Assembly: GCF_029227915.1 (NCBI RefSeq)
Contig: NC_079885.1
Coordinates: forward strand, 29,143,001-29,207,000
Source of the DNA: Hydractinia symbiolongicarpus
Lineage: Eukaryota > Cnidaria > Hydrozoa > Anthoathecata > Hydractiniidae
Reading direction: 5' to 3'
Length of the DNA: 64,000 nucleotides
The notes under the pieces are model-generated. The model was not told the DNA's origin, did not search any database, and saw only the letters and a program-made list of their open reading frames with translations. The position numbers and the translations under genes are program-made. Below are positions 1 to 13,500 of this stretch, piece after piece. How positions within the stretch are numbered: the first letter of the stretch is position 1; the number at the start of each line of letters is the position of its first letter.

Positions 1-1626
1 TGTAGTTTTTAAAAATGTTTTCATTTTTGATGAGACGGTGAATAAAAGAAGTTTAATCGCCGGCAAACGAAAACCCGCGATTTCTTGTAAATCCCGGACT
101 CGGCCTGTATAGTCAAAAGTATACAAAGAAAGTACCCAGGGAGTAAACTCATTTCACGAACGATTTTTTAAATTATTTTTTCACCACTAAAACGCATGAG
201 ACTTGTAGTTTTCAGAAATGTTTTCATTTTTGATGAGACGCTGAGTAAAAGAAGTTTAATCGTCGGCAAACGAAAACCGGCGATTTCCCGTAAATCCCGG
301 GCTTGGCCCGTATAGTTAAAAAAGTACAAAGAAAGTACCCAGGGAGTAAACTCATTTCCCGAGCGATTTTTTAAATTACTTTGTCACCACAGAAACGCAC
401 GAGACTTGTAGTTTTCAGAAATGTTTTTATTTTTGATGAGACGCTTAATTAAAGTGGTTTAATCGCCGGCAAACGAAAACCTGCGATTTCCCGTAAATCC
501 CGGGCTTGGCCCGTGTAGTCAAAAGTATACAAAGAAAGTACCCAGGGAGTAAACTCATTTCCCAAATGATGTTTTGAAATTATTTTGTCACCACTAAAAC
601 GCATGAGACTTGTAGTTTTCAAAAATGTTTTCATTTTTGATGAGACGCTGAATAAAAGAAGTTTAATCGCCGGCAAACGAAAACCCGCCATTTCCCGTAA
701 ACCCCGGACTCGCCCCGTATAGTCAAAAGTATACAAAGAAAGTACCCAGGGAGTAAACTCATTTCCCGAACGATTTTTTAAATTATTATTTCACCACTAA
801 AGCCCATGAGACTTGTAGTTTTTAAAAATGTTTTCATTTTTGATGAGACGGTGAATAAAAGAAGTTTAATCGCCGGCAAACGAAAACCCGCGATTTCCCG
901 TAAATCCCGGACTCGGCCTGTATAGTCAAAAGTATACAAAGAAAGTACCCAGGGAGTAAACTCATTTCACGAACGATTTTTTAAATTATTTTTTCACCAC
1001 TAAAACGCATGAGACTTGTAGTTTTCAGAAATGTTTTCATTTTTGATGAGACGCTGAATAAAAGAAGTTTAATCGTCCGCAAACGAAAACAGGCGATTTC
1101 CCGTAAATCCCGGGCTTGGCCCGTATAGTTAAAAAAGTACAAAGAAAGTACCCAGGGAGTAAACTCATTTCCCGAGCGATTTTTTAAATTACTTTGTCAC
1201 CACAGAAACGCACGAGACTTGTAGTTTTCAGAAATGTTTTTATTTTTGATGAGACGCTTAATTAAAGTGGTTTAATCGCCGGCAAACGAAAACCCGCGAT
1301 TTCCCGTAAATCCCGGGCTTGGCCCGTGTAGTCAAAAGTATACAAAGAAAGTACCCAGGGAGTAAACTCATTTCCCAAATGATTTTTTGAAATTATTTTG
1401 TCACCACTAAAACGCATGAGACTTGTACTTTTCAAAAGTGTTTTCATTTTTGATGAGACGCTGAATAAAAGAAGTTTAATCGCCGGCAAACAAAAACCCG
1501 CGATTTCCCGTAAATCCCGGGCTTGGCCCGTATAGTCGAATGTATACAAAGAAAGTACCCTGTGAGTAAACTCATTTCCAAAACAATTTTTTAAATTATC
1601 TTTTCACCACTAAAACGCATGAGACT
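1..1626. repeat. Domain A: irregular 4/5-mer repeat block
   Basis: The three monomers at 1-610 recur at 814-1,423 with an offset of 813 bp. The third monomer of each set (starts 407 and 1,220) shares CAGAAATGTTTTTATTTTTG followed by CTTAATTAAAGTGG. An additional monomer at 1,424-1,626 follows in the second copy. The monomer that followed in the first copy (start 611) is instead resumed at 1,627, an offset of 1,016. This is a HOR differing by one monomer between copies. Confidence 0.7.
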
Positions 1627-3454
1627 TGTAGTTTTCAAAAATGTTTTCATTTTTGATGAGACGCTGAATAAAAGAAGTTTAATCGCCGGCAAACGAAAAC
1701 CCGCCATTTCCCGTAAACCCCGGACTCGGCCCGTATAGTCAAAAGTATACAAAGAAAGTACCCAGGGAGAAAACTCATTTCCCGAACGATTTTTTAAATT
1801 ATTAGCTCACCACTAAAGCCCATGAGACTTGTAGTTTTTACAAATATTTTCATTTTCGATGAGACGGTGAATAAAAGAAGTTTAATCGCCGCCAAACGAA
1901 AACCCGCGATTTCCCGTAAATCCCGGACTCGGCCTGTATAGTCAAAAGTATACAAAGAAAGTACCCAGGGAGTAAACTCATTTCCCGAACGATTTTTTAA
2001 ATTATTTTTTCACCACTAAAACGTATGAGACTTGTAGTTTTTAAAAATGTTTTCATTTTTGATGAGACGCTTAATGAAAGTGGTTTAATCGCTGGCAAAC
2101 GAAAACACGCGATTTCCCGTAAATCCCGGGCTTGGCCCGTATAGTCGAATGTATACAAAGAAAGTACCCTGTGAGTAAACTCATTTCCAGAACGATTTTT
2201 TAAATTATTTTTCCACCACTAAAACGCATAAGACTTGTAGTTTACAAAAATTTTTTCATTTTTGATGAGACGCTGAATAAAAGAAGTTTAATCGTCGGCA
2301 AACGAAAACCGGCGATTTCCCGTAAATCCCGGGCTTGGCCCGTATAGTTAAAAAAGTACAAAGAAAGTACCCAGGGAGTAAACTCATTTCCCGAGCGATT
2401 TTTTAAATTACTTTGTCACCACAGAAACGCATGAGACTTGTAGTTTTCAAAAATGTTTTCATTTTTGATGAGACGCTGAATAAAAGAAGTTTAATCGCCG
2501 GCAAACGAAAAACCGCGATTTCCCGTAAATCCCGGGCTTGGCCCGTATAGTCAAAAGTATACAAAGAAAGTACCCAGGGAGTAAACTCATTTCCCAAATG
2601 ATTTTTTGAAATTATTTTGTCACCACTAAAACGCATGAGACTTGTAGTTTTCAAAAATGTTTTCATTTTTAATGAGACGCTTAATGAAAGAGTTTTAATC
2701 GCCGGCAAACGAAAACCCGCGATTTCCCGTAAATCCCAGGCTTGGCCCGCATAGTCGAATGTATACAAAGAAAGTACCCTGTGAGTAAACTTATTTCCAA
2801 AACGATTTTTTAAATTATCTTTTCACCACTAAAACGCATGAGACTTGTAGTTTTCAAAAATGTTTTCATTTTTGATGAGACGCTGAATAAAAGAAGTTTA
2901 ATCGCCGGCAAACGAAAACCCGCCATTTCCCGTAAACCCCGGACTCGCCCCGTATAGTCAAAAGTATACAAAGAAAGTACCCAGGGAGTAAACTCATTTC
3001 CCGAACGATTTTTTAAATTATTATTTCACCACTAAAGCCCATGAGACTTGTAGTTTTTAAAAATGTTTTCATTTTTGATGAGACGGTGAATAAAAGAAGT
3101 TTAATCGCCGGCAAACGAAAACCCGCGATTTCCCGTAAATCCCGGACTCGGCCTGTATAGTCAAAAGTATACAAAGAAAGTACCCAGGGAGTAAACTCAT
3201 TTCACGAACGATTTTTTAAATTATTTTTTCACCACTAAAACGCATGAGAATTGTAGTTTTCAGAAATGTTTTCATTTTTGATGAGACGCTGAATAAAAGA
3301 AGTTTAATCGTCGGCAAACGAAAACCGGCGATTTCCCGTAAATCCCGGGCTTCGCCCGTATAGTTAAAGAAGTACAAAGACAGTACCCAGGGAGTAAACT
3401 CATTTCCCGAGCGATTTTTTAAATTACTTTGTCACCACAGAAACGCATGAGACT
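1627..3454. repeat. Domain A: satellite monomers, no exact local HOR
   Basis: Continuous 203-bp monomers of domain-A types, including GAGACGGTG monomers starting near 1,830 and 3,049. One monomer, starting near 2,236, has the unusual start TTTACAAAAATTTTTTC. The types are those of the 7-mer HOR seen downstream but in a different order. I found no tandem block with a clean offset here, and no non-satellite sequence. Confidence 0.75.
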
Positions 3455-5486
3455 TGTAGTTTTCAAAAAAGTTTTAATTTTTGATGAAACGCTTAATGAA
3501 AGGGGTTTAATCGCCGGCAAACGAAAACCCGCGATTTCCCGTAAATCCCGGGCTTGGCCCGTATAGTCGAATGTATAAAAAGAAAGTACCCTGTGAGTAA
3601 ACTCATTTCCAGAACGATTTTTTAAACTATTTTTGCACCACTAAAACGCATAACACTTGTAGTTTCCAAAAATGTTTTCATTTTTGATGAGACGCTGAAT
3701 AAAAGAAGTTTAATCGCCGGCAAACGAAAACACGCGATTTCCCGTAAATCCCGGGCTTGGCCCGTATAGTTAAAAAAGTACAAAGAAAGTACCCAGGGAG
3801 TAAACTCATTTCCCAAGCGATTTTTTAAATTACTTTGCCACCACAGAAACGCATGAGACTTGTAGTTTTCAAAAATGTTTTCATTTTTGATGAGACGCTG
3901 GATAAAAGAAGTTTAATCGCCGGCAAACGAAAAACCGCGATTTCCCGTAAATCCCGGGCTTGGCCCGTATAGTCAAAAGTATACAAAGAAAGTACCCAGG
4001 GAGTAAACTCATTTCCCAAATGATTTTTTGAAATTATTTTGTCACCACTAAAACGCATGAGACTTGTAGTTTTCAAAAATGTTTTCATTTTTAATGAGAC
4101 GCTTAATGAAAGAGTTTTAATCGCCGGCAAACGAAAACCCGCGATTTCTTGTAAATCCCGGACTCGGCCCGTATAGTCAAAAGTATACAAAGAAAGTACC
4201 CAGGGAGTAAACTCATTTCCCGAACGATTTTTAAAATTATTTTTTCACCACTAAAACGTATGAGACTTGTAGTTTTCAGAAATGTTTTTATTTTTGATGA
4301 GACGCTTAATGAATGTGGTTTAATCGCCGGCAAGCTAAAACCCGCGATTTCCCGTAAATCCCAGGCTTGGCCCGCATAGTCGAATGTATACAAAGAAAGT
4401 ACCCTGTGAGTAAACTTATTTCCAAAACGATTTTTTAAATTATCTTTTCACCACTAAAACGCATGAGACTTGTAGTTTTCAAAAAAGTTTTCATTTTTGA
4501 TGAAACGCTTAATGAAAGGGGTTTAATCGCCGGCAAACGAAAACCCGCGATTTCCCGTAAATCCCGGGCTTGGCCCGTATAGTCGAATGTATAAAAAGAA
4601 AGTACCCTGTGAGTAAACTCATTTCCAGAACGATTTTTTAAACTATTTTTGCACCACTAAAACGCATAAGACTTGTAGTTTCCAAAAATGTTTTCATTTT
4701 TGATGAGACGCTGAATAAAAGAAGTTTAATCGCCGGCAAACGAAAACACGCGATTTCCCGTAAATCCCGGGCTTGGCCCGTATAGTTAAAAAAGTACAAA
4801 GAAAGTACCCAGGGAGTAAACTCATTTCCCAAGCGATTTTTTAAATTACTTTGTCACCACAGAAACGCATGAGACTTGTAGTTTTCAAAAATGTTTTCAT
4901 TTTTGATGAGACGCTGGATAAAAGAAGTTTAATCGCCGGCAAACGAAAAACCGCGATTTCCCGTAAATCCCGGGCTTGGCCCGTATAGTCAAAAGTATAC
5001 AAAGAAAGTACCCAGGGAGTAAACTCATTTCCCAAATGATTTTTTGAAATTATTTTGTCACCACTAAAACGCATGAGACTTGTAGTTTTCAAAAATGTTT
5101 TCATTTTTAATGAGACGCTTAATGAAAGAGTTTTAATCGCCGGCAAACGAAAACCCGCGATTTCTTGTAAATCCCGGACTCGGCCCGTATAGTCAAAAGT
5201 ATACAAAGAAAGTACCCAGGGAGTAAACTCATTTCCCGAACGATTTTTAAAATTATTTTTTCACCACTAAAACGTATGAGACTTGTAGTTTTCAGAAATG
5301 TTTTCATTTTTGATGAGACGCTTAATGAATGTGGTTTAATCGCCGGCAAGCGAAAACCCGCGATTTCCCGTAAATCCCAGGCTTGGCCCGCATAGTCGAA
5401 TGTATACAAAGAAAGTACCCTGTGAGTAAACTTATTTCCAAAACGATTTTTTAAATTATCTTTTCACCACTAAAACGCATGAGACT
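3455..5486. repeat. Domain A: tandem duplication of a 5-mer (2 x 1,016 bp)
   Basis: Copy 1 is 3,455-4,470 and copy 2 is 4,471-5,486. Both start with a CAAAAAAG monomer with GATGAAACGCTTAATGAAAG and include the TATAAAAAGAAAG variant, a 204-bp monomer with AAATGATTTTTTGAAATT, a TTTCTTGTAAATC monomer and a CTTAATGAATGTGG monomer. The 1,016-bp length equals four 203-bp monomers plus the 204-bp one. Few differences separate the copies, for example CATAACACTTG in copy 1 against CATAAGACTTG in copy 2, so the duplication is recent relative to monomer divergence. Confidence 0.85.
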
Positions 5487-5689
5487 TGTAGTTTTCAAAA
5501 ATGTTTTCATTTTTGATGAGACGCTGAATAAAAGAAGTTTAATCGCCGGCAAACGAAAACCCGCCATTTCCCGTAAACCCCGGACTCGCCCCGTATAGTC
5601 AAAAGTATACAAAGAAAGTACCCAGGGAGTAAACTCATTTCCCGAACGATTTTTTAAATTATTATTTCACCACTAAAGCCCATGAGACT

Positions 5690-7111
5690 TGTAGTTTTTA
5701 AAAATGTTTTCATTTTTGATGAGACGGTGAATAAAAGAAGTTTAATCGCCGGCAAACGAAAACCCGCGATTTCCCGTAAATCCAGGACTCGGCCTGTATA
5801 GTCAAAAGTATACAAAGAAAGTACCCAGGGAGTAAACTCATTTTACGAACGATTTTTTAAATTATTTTTTCACCACTAAAACGCATGAGACTTGTAGTTT
5901 TCAGAAATGTTTTCATTTTTGATGAGACGCTGAATAAAAGAAGTTTAATCGTCGGCAAACGAAAACCTGCGATTTCCCGTAAATCCCGGGCTTGGCCCGT
6001 ATAGTTAAAAAAGTACAAAGAAAGTACCCAGGGAGTAAACTCATTTCCCGAGCGATTTTTTAAATTACTTTGTCACCACAGAAACGCATGAGACTTGTAG
6101 TTTTCAAAAAAGTTTTCATTTTTGATGAAACGCTTAATGAAAGGGGTTTAATCGCCGGCAAACGAAAACCCGCGATTTCCCGTAAATCCCGGGCTTGGCC
6201 CGTATAGTCGAATGTATAAAAAGAAAGTACCCTGTGAGTAAACTCATTTCCAGAACGATTTTTTAAACTATTTTTTCACCACTAAAACGCATAAGACTTG
6301 TAGTTTCCAAAAATGTTTTCATTTTTGATGAGACGCTGAATAAAAGAAGTTTAATCGCCGGCAAACGAAAAACCGCGATTTCCTGTAAATCCCGGGCTTG
6401 GCCCGTATAGTCAAAAGTATACAAAGAAAGTACCCAGGGAGTAAACTCATTTCCCAAATGATTTTTTGAAATTATTTTGTCACCACTAAAACGCATGAGA
6501 CTTGTAGTTTTCAAAAATGTTTTCATTTTTAATGAGACGCTTAATGAAAGAGTTTTAATCGCCGGCAAAGGAAAACCCGCGATTTCTTGTAAATCCCGGA
6601 CTCGGCCCGTATAGTCAAAAGTATACAAAGAAAGTACCCAGGGAGTAAACTCATTTCCCGAACGATTTTTAAAATTATTTTTTCACCACTAAAACGTATG
6701 AGACTTGTAGTTTTCAGAAATGTTTTCATTTTTGATGAGACGCTTAATGAATGTGGTTTAATCGCCGGCAAGCGAAAACCCGCGATTTCCCGTAAATCCC
6801 AGGCTTAGCCCGCATAGTCGAATGTATACAAAGAAAGTACCCTGTGAGTAAACTTATTTCCAAAACGATTTTTTAAATTATCTTTTCACCACTAAAACGC
6901 ATGAGACTTGTAGTTTTCAAAAATGTTTTCATTTTTGATGAGACGCTGAATAAAAGAAGTTTAATCGCCGGCAAACGAAAACCCGCCATTTCCCGTAAAC
7001 CCCGGACTCGCCCCGTATAGTCAAAAGTATACAAAGAAAGTACCCAGGGAGTAAACTCATTTCCCGAACGATTTTTTAAATTATTATTTCACCACTAAAG
7101 CCCATGAGACT
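5690..7111. repeat. Domain A: 7-monomer higher-order repeat, copy
   Basis: A 1,422-bp unit starting at the GAGACGGTG monomer. Order of types: m1 GAGACGGTG with GCCTGTATAG; m2 CAGAAATG with TCGTCGGC and GTTAAAAAAGTAC; m3 CAAAAAAG with TATAAAAAG; m4 TTCCAAAAATG, 204 bp, with AAATGATTTTTTG; m5 TTTTTAATGAG with TTTCTTG; m6 CTTAATGAATGTGG with CCCGCATAG and CTTATTTCC; m7 CCCGCCATTTCCCG with ACTCGCCCCG. The next GAGACGGTG monomer starts at 7,112. Confidence 0.85.
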
Positions 7112-10100
7112 TGTAGTTTTTAAAAATGTTTTCATTTTTGATGAGACGGTGAATAAAAGAAGTTTAATCGCCGGCAAACGAAAACCCGCGATTTCCCGTA
7201 AATCTCGGACTCGGCCTGTATAGTCAAAAGTATACAAAGAAAGTACCCAGGGAGTAAACTCATTTCACGAACGATTTTTTAAATTATTTTTTCACCACTA
7301 AAACGCATGAGACTTGTAGTTTTCAGAAATGTTTTCATTTTTGATGAGACGCTGAATAAAAGAAGTTTAATCGTCGGCAAACGAAAACCGGCGATTTCCC
7401 GTAAATCCCGGGCTTGGCCCGTATAGTTAAAAAAGTACAAAGAAAGTACCCAGGGAGTAAACTCATTTCCCGAGCGATTTTTTAAATTACTTTGTCACCA
7501 CAGAAACGCACGAGACTTGTAGTTTTCAAAAAAGTTTTTATTTTTGATGAGACGCTTAATGAAAGGGGTTTAATCGCCGGCAAACGAAAACCCGCGATTT
7601 CCCGTAAATCCCGGGCTTGGCCCGTATAGTCAAATGTATACAAAGAAAGTACCCTGTGAGTAAACTCATTTCCAGAACGATTTTTTAAACTATTTTTTCA
7701 CCACTAAAACGCATAAGACTTGTAGTTTCCAAAAATGTTTTCATTTTTGATGAGACGCTGAATAAAAGAAGTTTAATCGCCGGCAAACGAAAAACCGCGA
7801 TTTCTTGTAAATCCCGGACTCGGCCCGTATAGGCAAAAGTATACAAAGAAAGTACCCAGGGAGTAAACTCATTTCCCGAGCGATTTTTTAAATTACTTTG
7901 TCACCACAGAAACGCACGAGACTTGTAGTTTTCAAAAAAGTTTTTATTTTTGATGAGACGCTTAATGAAAGGGGTTTAATCGCCGGCAAACGAAAACCCG
8001 CGATTTCCCGTAAATCCCGGGCTTGGCCCGTATAGTCAAATGTATACAAAGAAAGTACCCTGTGAGTAAACTCATTTCCAGAACGATTTTTTAAACTATT
8101 TTTTCACCACTAAAACGCATAAGACTTGTAGTTTCCAAAAATGTTTTCATTTTTGATGAGACGCTGAATAAAAGAAGTTTAATCGCCGGCAAACGAAAAA
8201 CCGCGATTTCTTGTAAATCCCGGACTCGGCCCGTATAGGCAAAAGTATACAAAGAAAGTACCCAGGGAGTAAACTCATTTCCCGAACGATTTTTAAAATT
8301 ATTTTTTCACCACTAAAACGTATGAGACTTGTAGTTTTCAGAAATGTTTTCATTTTTGATGAGACGCTTAATGAATGTGGTTTAATCGCCGGCAAGCGAA
8401 AACCCGCGATTTCCCGTAAATCCCAGGCTTGGCCCGCATAGTCGAATGTATACAAAGAAAGTACCCTGTGAGTAAACTTATTTCCAAAACGATTTTTTAA
8501 ATTATCTTTTCACCACTAAAACGCATGAGACTTGTAGTTTTCAAAAATGTTTTCATTTTTGATGAGACGCTGAATAAAAGAAGTTTAATCGGCGGCAAAC
8601 GAAAACCCGCCATTTCCCGTAAACCCCGGAATCGCCCCGTATAGTCAAAAGTATACAAAGAAAGTACCCAGGGAGTAAACTCATTTCCCGAACGATTTTT
8701 AAAATTATTTTTTCACCACTAAAACGTATGAGACTTGTAGTTTTCAGAAATGTTTTCATTTTTGATGAGACGCTTAATGAATGTGGTTTAATCGCCGGCA
8801 AGCGAAAACCCGCGATTTCCCGTAAATCCCAGGCTTGGCCCGCATAGTCGAATGTATACAAAGAAAGTACCCTGTGAGTAAACTTATTTCCAAAACGATT
8901 TTTTAAATTATCTTTTCACCACTAAAACGCATGAGACTTGTAGTTTTCAAAAATGTTTTCATTTTTGATGAGACGCTGAATAAAAGAAGTTTAATCGCCG
9001 GCAAACGAAAACCCGCCATTTCCCGTAAACCCCGGATTCGCCCCGTATAGTCAAAAGTATACAAAGAAAGTACCCAGGGAGTAAACTCATTTCCCGAACG
9101 ATTTTTTAAATTATTATTTCACAACTAAAGCCCAAGAGACTTGTAGTTTTCAAAAATGTTTTCATTTTTAATGAGACGCTTAATGAAAGAGTTTTAATCG
9201 CCGGCAAACGAAAACGCGCGATTTCTTGTAAATCCCGGACTCGGCCCGTATAGTCAAAAGTATACAAAGAAAGTACCCAGGGAGTAAACTCATTTCCCGA
9301 ACGATTTTTAAAATTATTTTTTCACCACTAAAACGTATGAGACTTGTAGTTTTCAGAAATGTTTTCATTTTTGATGAGACGCTTAATGAATGTGGTTTAA
9401 TCGCCGGCAAGCGAAAACCCGCGATTTCCCGTAAATCCCAGGCTTGGCCCGCATAGTCGAATGTATACAAAGAAAGTACCCTGTGAGTAAACTTATTTCC
9501 AAAACGATTTTTTAAATTATCTTTTCACCACTAAAACGCATGAGACTTGTAGTTTTCAAAAATGTTTTCATTTTTGATGAGACGCTGAATAAAAGAAGTT
9601 TAATCGCCGGCAAACGAAAACCCGCCATTTCCCGTAAACCCCGGAATCGCCCCGTATAGTCAAAAGTATACAAAGAAAGTACCCAGGGAGTAAACTCATT
9701 TCCCGAACGATTTTTAAAATTATTTTTTCACCACTAAAACGTATGAGACTTGTAGTTTTCAGAAATGTTTTCATTTTTGATGAGACGCTTAATGAATGTG
9801 GTTTAATCGCCGGCAAGCGAAAACCCGCGATTTCCCGTAAATCCCAGGCTTGGCCCGCATAGTCGAATGTATACAAAGAAAGTACCCTGTGAGTAAACTT
9901 ATTTCCAAAACGATTTTTTAAATTATCTTTTCACCACTAAAACGCATGAGACTTGTAGTTTTCAAAAATGTTTTCATTTTTGATGAGACGCTGAATAAAA
10001 GAAGTTTAATCGCCGGCAAACGAAAACCCGCCATTTCCCGTAAACCCAGGCTTGGCCCCGTATAGTCAAAAGTATACAAAGAAAGTACCCTGTGAGTAAA

Positions 10101-10562
10101 CTTATTTCCAAAACGATTTTTTAAATTATCTTTTCACCACTAAAACGCATGAGACTTGTAGTTTTCAAAAATGTTTTCATTTTTGATGAGACGCTTAATG
10201 AATGTGGTTTAATCGCCGGCAAGCGAAAACCCGCGATTTCCCGTAAATCCCAGGCTTGGCCCGCATAGTCGAATGTATACAAAGAAAGTACCCTGTGAGT
10301 AAACTTATTTCCAAAACGATTTTTTAAATTATCTTTTCACCACTAAAACGCATGAGACTTGTAGTTTTCAAAAATGTTTTCATTTTTGATGAGACGCTGA
10401 ATAAAAGAAGTTTAATCGCCGGCAAACGAAAACCCGCCATTTCCCGTAAACCCGGGACTCGCCCCGTATAGTCAAAAGTATACAAAGAAAGTACCCAGGG
10501 AGTAAACTCATTTCCCAAACGATTTTTTAAATTATTATTTCACCACTAAAGCCCATGAGACT
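7112..10562. repeat. Domain A: rearranged HOR block with dimer and 5-mer duplications
   Basis: This interval carries the same seven monomer types but in expanded, reordered form, totalling 17 monomers between GAGACGGTG units. A 406-bp dimer (m3 plus an m4/m5 hybrid marked by TATAGGCAAAAG at 7,829 and 8,235) is present twice in tandem at about 7.48-8.29 kb. A further block recurs with a 1,015-bp offset (8,533-about 9,030 and 9,548-about 10,045; shared GGAATCGCCCCG at 8,628 and 9,643). A hybrid monomer with CCCAGGCTTGGCCCCG lies near 10,045. Confidence 0.75.
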
Positions 10563-13500
10563 TGTAGTTTTTAAAAATGTTTTCATTTTTGATGAGACGG
10601 TGAATAAAAGAAGTTTAATCGCCGGCAAACGAAAACCCGCGATTTCCCGTAAATCCAGGACTCGGCCTGTATAGTCAAAAGTATACAAAGAAAGTACCCA
10701 GGGAGTAAACTCATTTCACGAACGATTTTTTAAATTATTTTTTCACCACTAAAACGCATGAGACTTGTAGTTTTCAGAAATGTTTTCATTTTTGATGAGA
10801 CGCTGAATAAAAGAAGTTTAATCGTCGGCAAACGAAAACCGGCGATTTCCCGTAAATCCCGGGCTTGGCCCGTATAGTTAAAAAAGTACAAAGAAAGTAC
10901 CCAGGGAGTAAACTCATTTCCCGAGCGATTTTTTAAATTACTTTGTCACCACAGAAACGCATGAGACTTGTAGTTTTCAAAAAAGTTTTCATTTTTGATG
11001 AAACGCTTAATGAAAGGGGTTTAATCGCCGGCAAACGAAAACCCGCGATTTCCCGTAAATCCCGGGCTTGGCCCGTATAGTCGAATGTATAAAAAGAAAG
11101 TACCCTGTGAGTAAACTCATTTCCAGAACGATTTTTTAAACTATTTTTTCACCACTAAAACGCATAAGACTTGTAGTTTCCAAAAATGTTTTCATTTTTG
11201 ATGAGACGCTGAATAAAAGAAGTTTAATCGCCGGCAAACGAAAAACCGCGATTTCCCGTAAATCCCGGGCTTGGCCCGTATAGTCAAAAGTATACAAAGA
11301 AAGTACCCAGGGAGTAAACTCATTTCCCAAATGATTTTTTGAAATTATTTTGTCACCACTAAAACGCATGAGACTTGTAGTTTTCAAAAATGTTTTCATT
11401 TTTAATGAGACGCTTAATGAAAGAGTTTTAATCGCCGGCAAACGAAAACCCGCGATTTCTTGTAAATCCCGGACTCGGCCCGTATAGTCAAAAGTATACA
11501 AAGAAAGTACCCAGGGAGTAAACTCATTTCCTGAACGATTTTTAAAATTATTTTTTCACCACTAAAACGTATTAGACTTGTAGTTTTCAGAAATGTTTTC
11601 ATTTTTGATGAGACGCTTAATGAATGTGGTTTAATCGCCAGCAAGCGAAAACCCGCGATTTCCCGTAAATCCCAGGCTTGGCCCGCATAGTCGAATGTAT
11701 ACAAAGAAAGTACCGTGTGAGTAAACTTATTTCCAAAACGATTTTTTAAATTATCTTTTCACCACTAAAACGCATGAGACTTGTAGTTTTCAAAAATGTT
11801 TTCATTTTTGATGAGACGCTGAATAAAAGAAGTTTAATCGCCGGCAAACGAAAACCCGCCATTTCCCGTAAACCCGGGACTCGCCCCGTATAGTCAAAAG
11901 TATACAAAGAAAGTACCCAGGGAGTAAACTCATTTCCCGAACGATTTTTTAAATTATTATTTCACCACTAAAGCCCATGAGACTTGTAGTTTTTAAAAAT
12001 GTTTTCATTTTTGATGAGACGGTGAATAAAAGAAGTTTAATCGCCGGCAAACGAAAACCCGCGATTTCCCGTAAATCCAGGACTCGGCCTGTATAGTCAA
12101 AAGTATACAAAGAAAGTACCCAGGGAGTAAACTCATTTCACGAACGATTTTTTAAATTATTTTTTCACCACTAAAACGCATGAGACTTGTAGTTTTCAGA
12201 GATGTTTTCATTTTTGATGAGACGCTGAATAAAAGAAGTTTAATCGTCGGCAAACGAAAACCGGCGATTTCCCGTAAATCCCGGGCTTGGCCCGTATAGT
12301 TAAAAAAGTACAAAGAAAGTACCCAGGGAGTAAACTCATTTCCCGAGCGATTTTTTAAATTACTTTGTCACCACAGAAACGCATGAGACTTGTAGTTTTC
12401 AAAAAAGTTTTCATTTTTGATGAAACGCTTAATGAAAGGGGTTTAATCGCCGGCAAACGAAAACCCGCGATTACCCGTAAATCCCGGGCTTGGCCCGTAT
12501 AGTCGAATGTATAAAAAGAAAGTACCCTGTGAGTAAACTCATTTCCAGAACGATTTTTTAAACTATTTTTTCACCACTAAAACGCATAAGACTTGTAGTT
12601 TCCAAAAATGTTTTCATTTTTGATGAGACGCTGAATAAAAGAAGTTTAATCGCCGGCAAACGAAAACCCGCCATTTCTTGTAAATCCCGGACTCGGCCCG
12701 TATAGTCAAAAGTATACAAAGAAAGTACCCAGGGAGTAAACTCATTTCCCGAACGATTTTTAAAATTATTTTTTCACCACTAAAACGTATGAGACTTGTA
12801 GTTTTCAGAAATGTTTTCATTTTTGATGAGACGCTTAATGAATGTGGTTTAATCGCCGGCAAGCCAAAACCCGCGATTTCCCGTAAATCCCAGGCTTGGC
12901 CCGCATAGTCGAATGTATACAAAGAAAGTACCCTGTGAGTAAACTTATTTCCAAAACGATTTTTTAAATTATCTTTTCACCACTAAAACGCATGAGACTT
13001 GTAGTTTTCAAAAATGTTTTCATTTTTGATGAGACGCTGAATAAAAGAAGTTTAATCGCCGGCAAACGAAAACCCGCCATTTCCCGTAAACCCGGGACTC
13101 GCCCCGTATAGTCAAAAGTATACAAAGAAAGTACCCAGGGAGTAAACTCATTTCCCGAACGATTTTTTAAATTATTATTTCACCACTAAAGCCCATGAGA
13201 CTTGTAGTTTTTAAAAATGTTTTCATTTTTGATGAGACGGTGAATAAAAGAAGTTTAATCGCCGGCAAACGAAAACCCGCGATTTCCCGTAAATCCAGGA
13301 CTCGGCCTGTATAGTCAAAAGTATACAAAGAAAGTACCCAGGGAGTAAACTCATTTCACGAACGATTTTTTAAATTATTTTTTCACCACTAAAACGCATG
13401 AGACTTGTAGTTTTCAGAAATGTTTTCATTTTTGATGAGACGCTGAATAAAAGAAGTTTAATCGTCGGCAAACGAAAACCGGCGATTTCCCGTAAATCCC

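Noticed and set aside
449-736. Short minus-strand open frames of 60-121 codons in nearly every monomer (for example peptides with YTFDYTGQARDLREIAGF) read as genes
   Set aside because: They are the satellite itself translated. Most begin at TTG or GTG, not ATG; they end within about one monomer; the frame shifts each 203 bp; no promoter, splice signal or polyadenylation context sets any copy apart.
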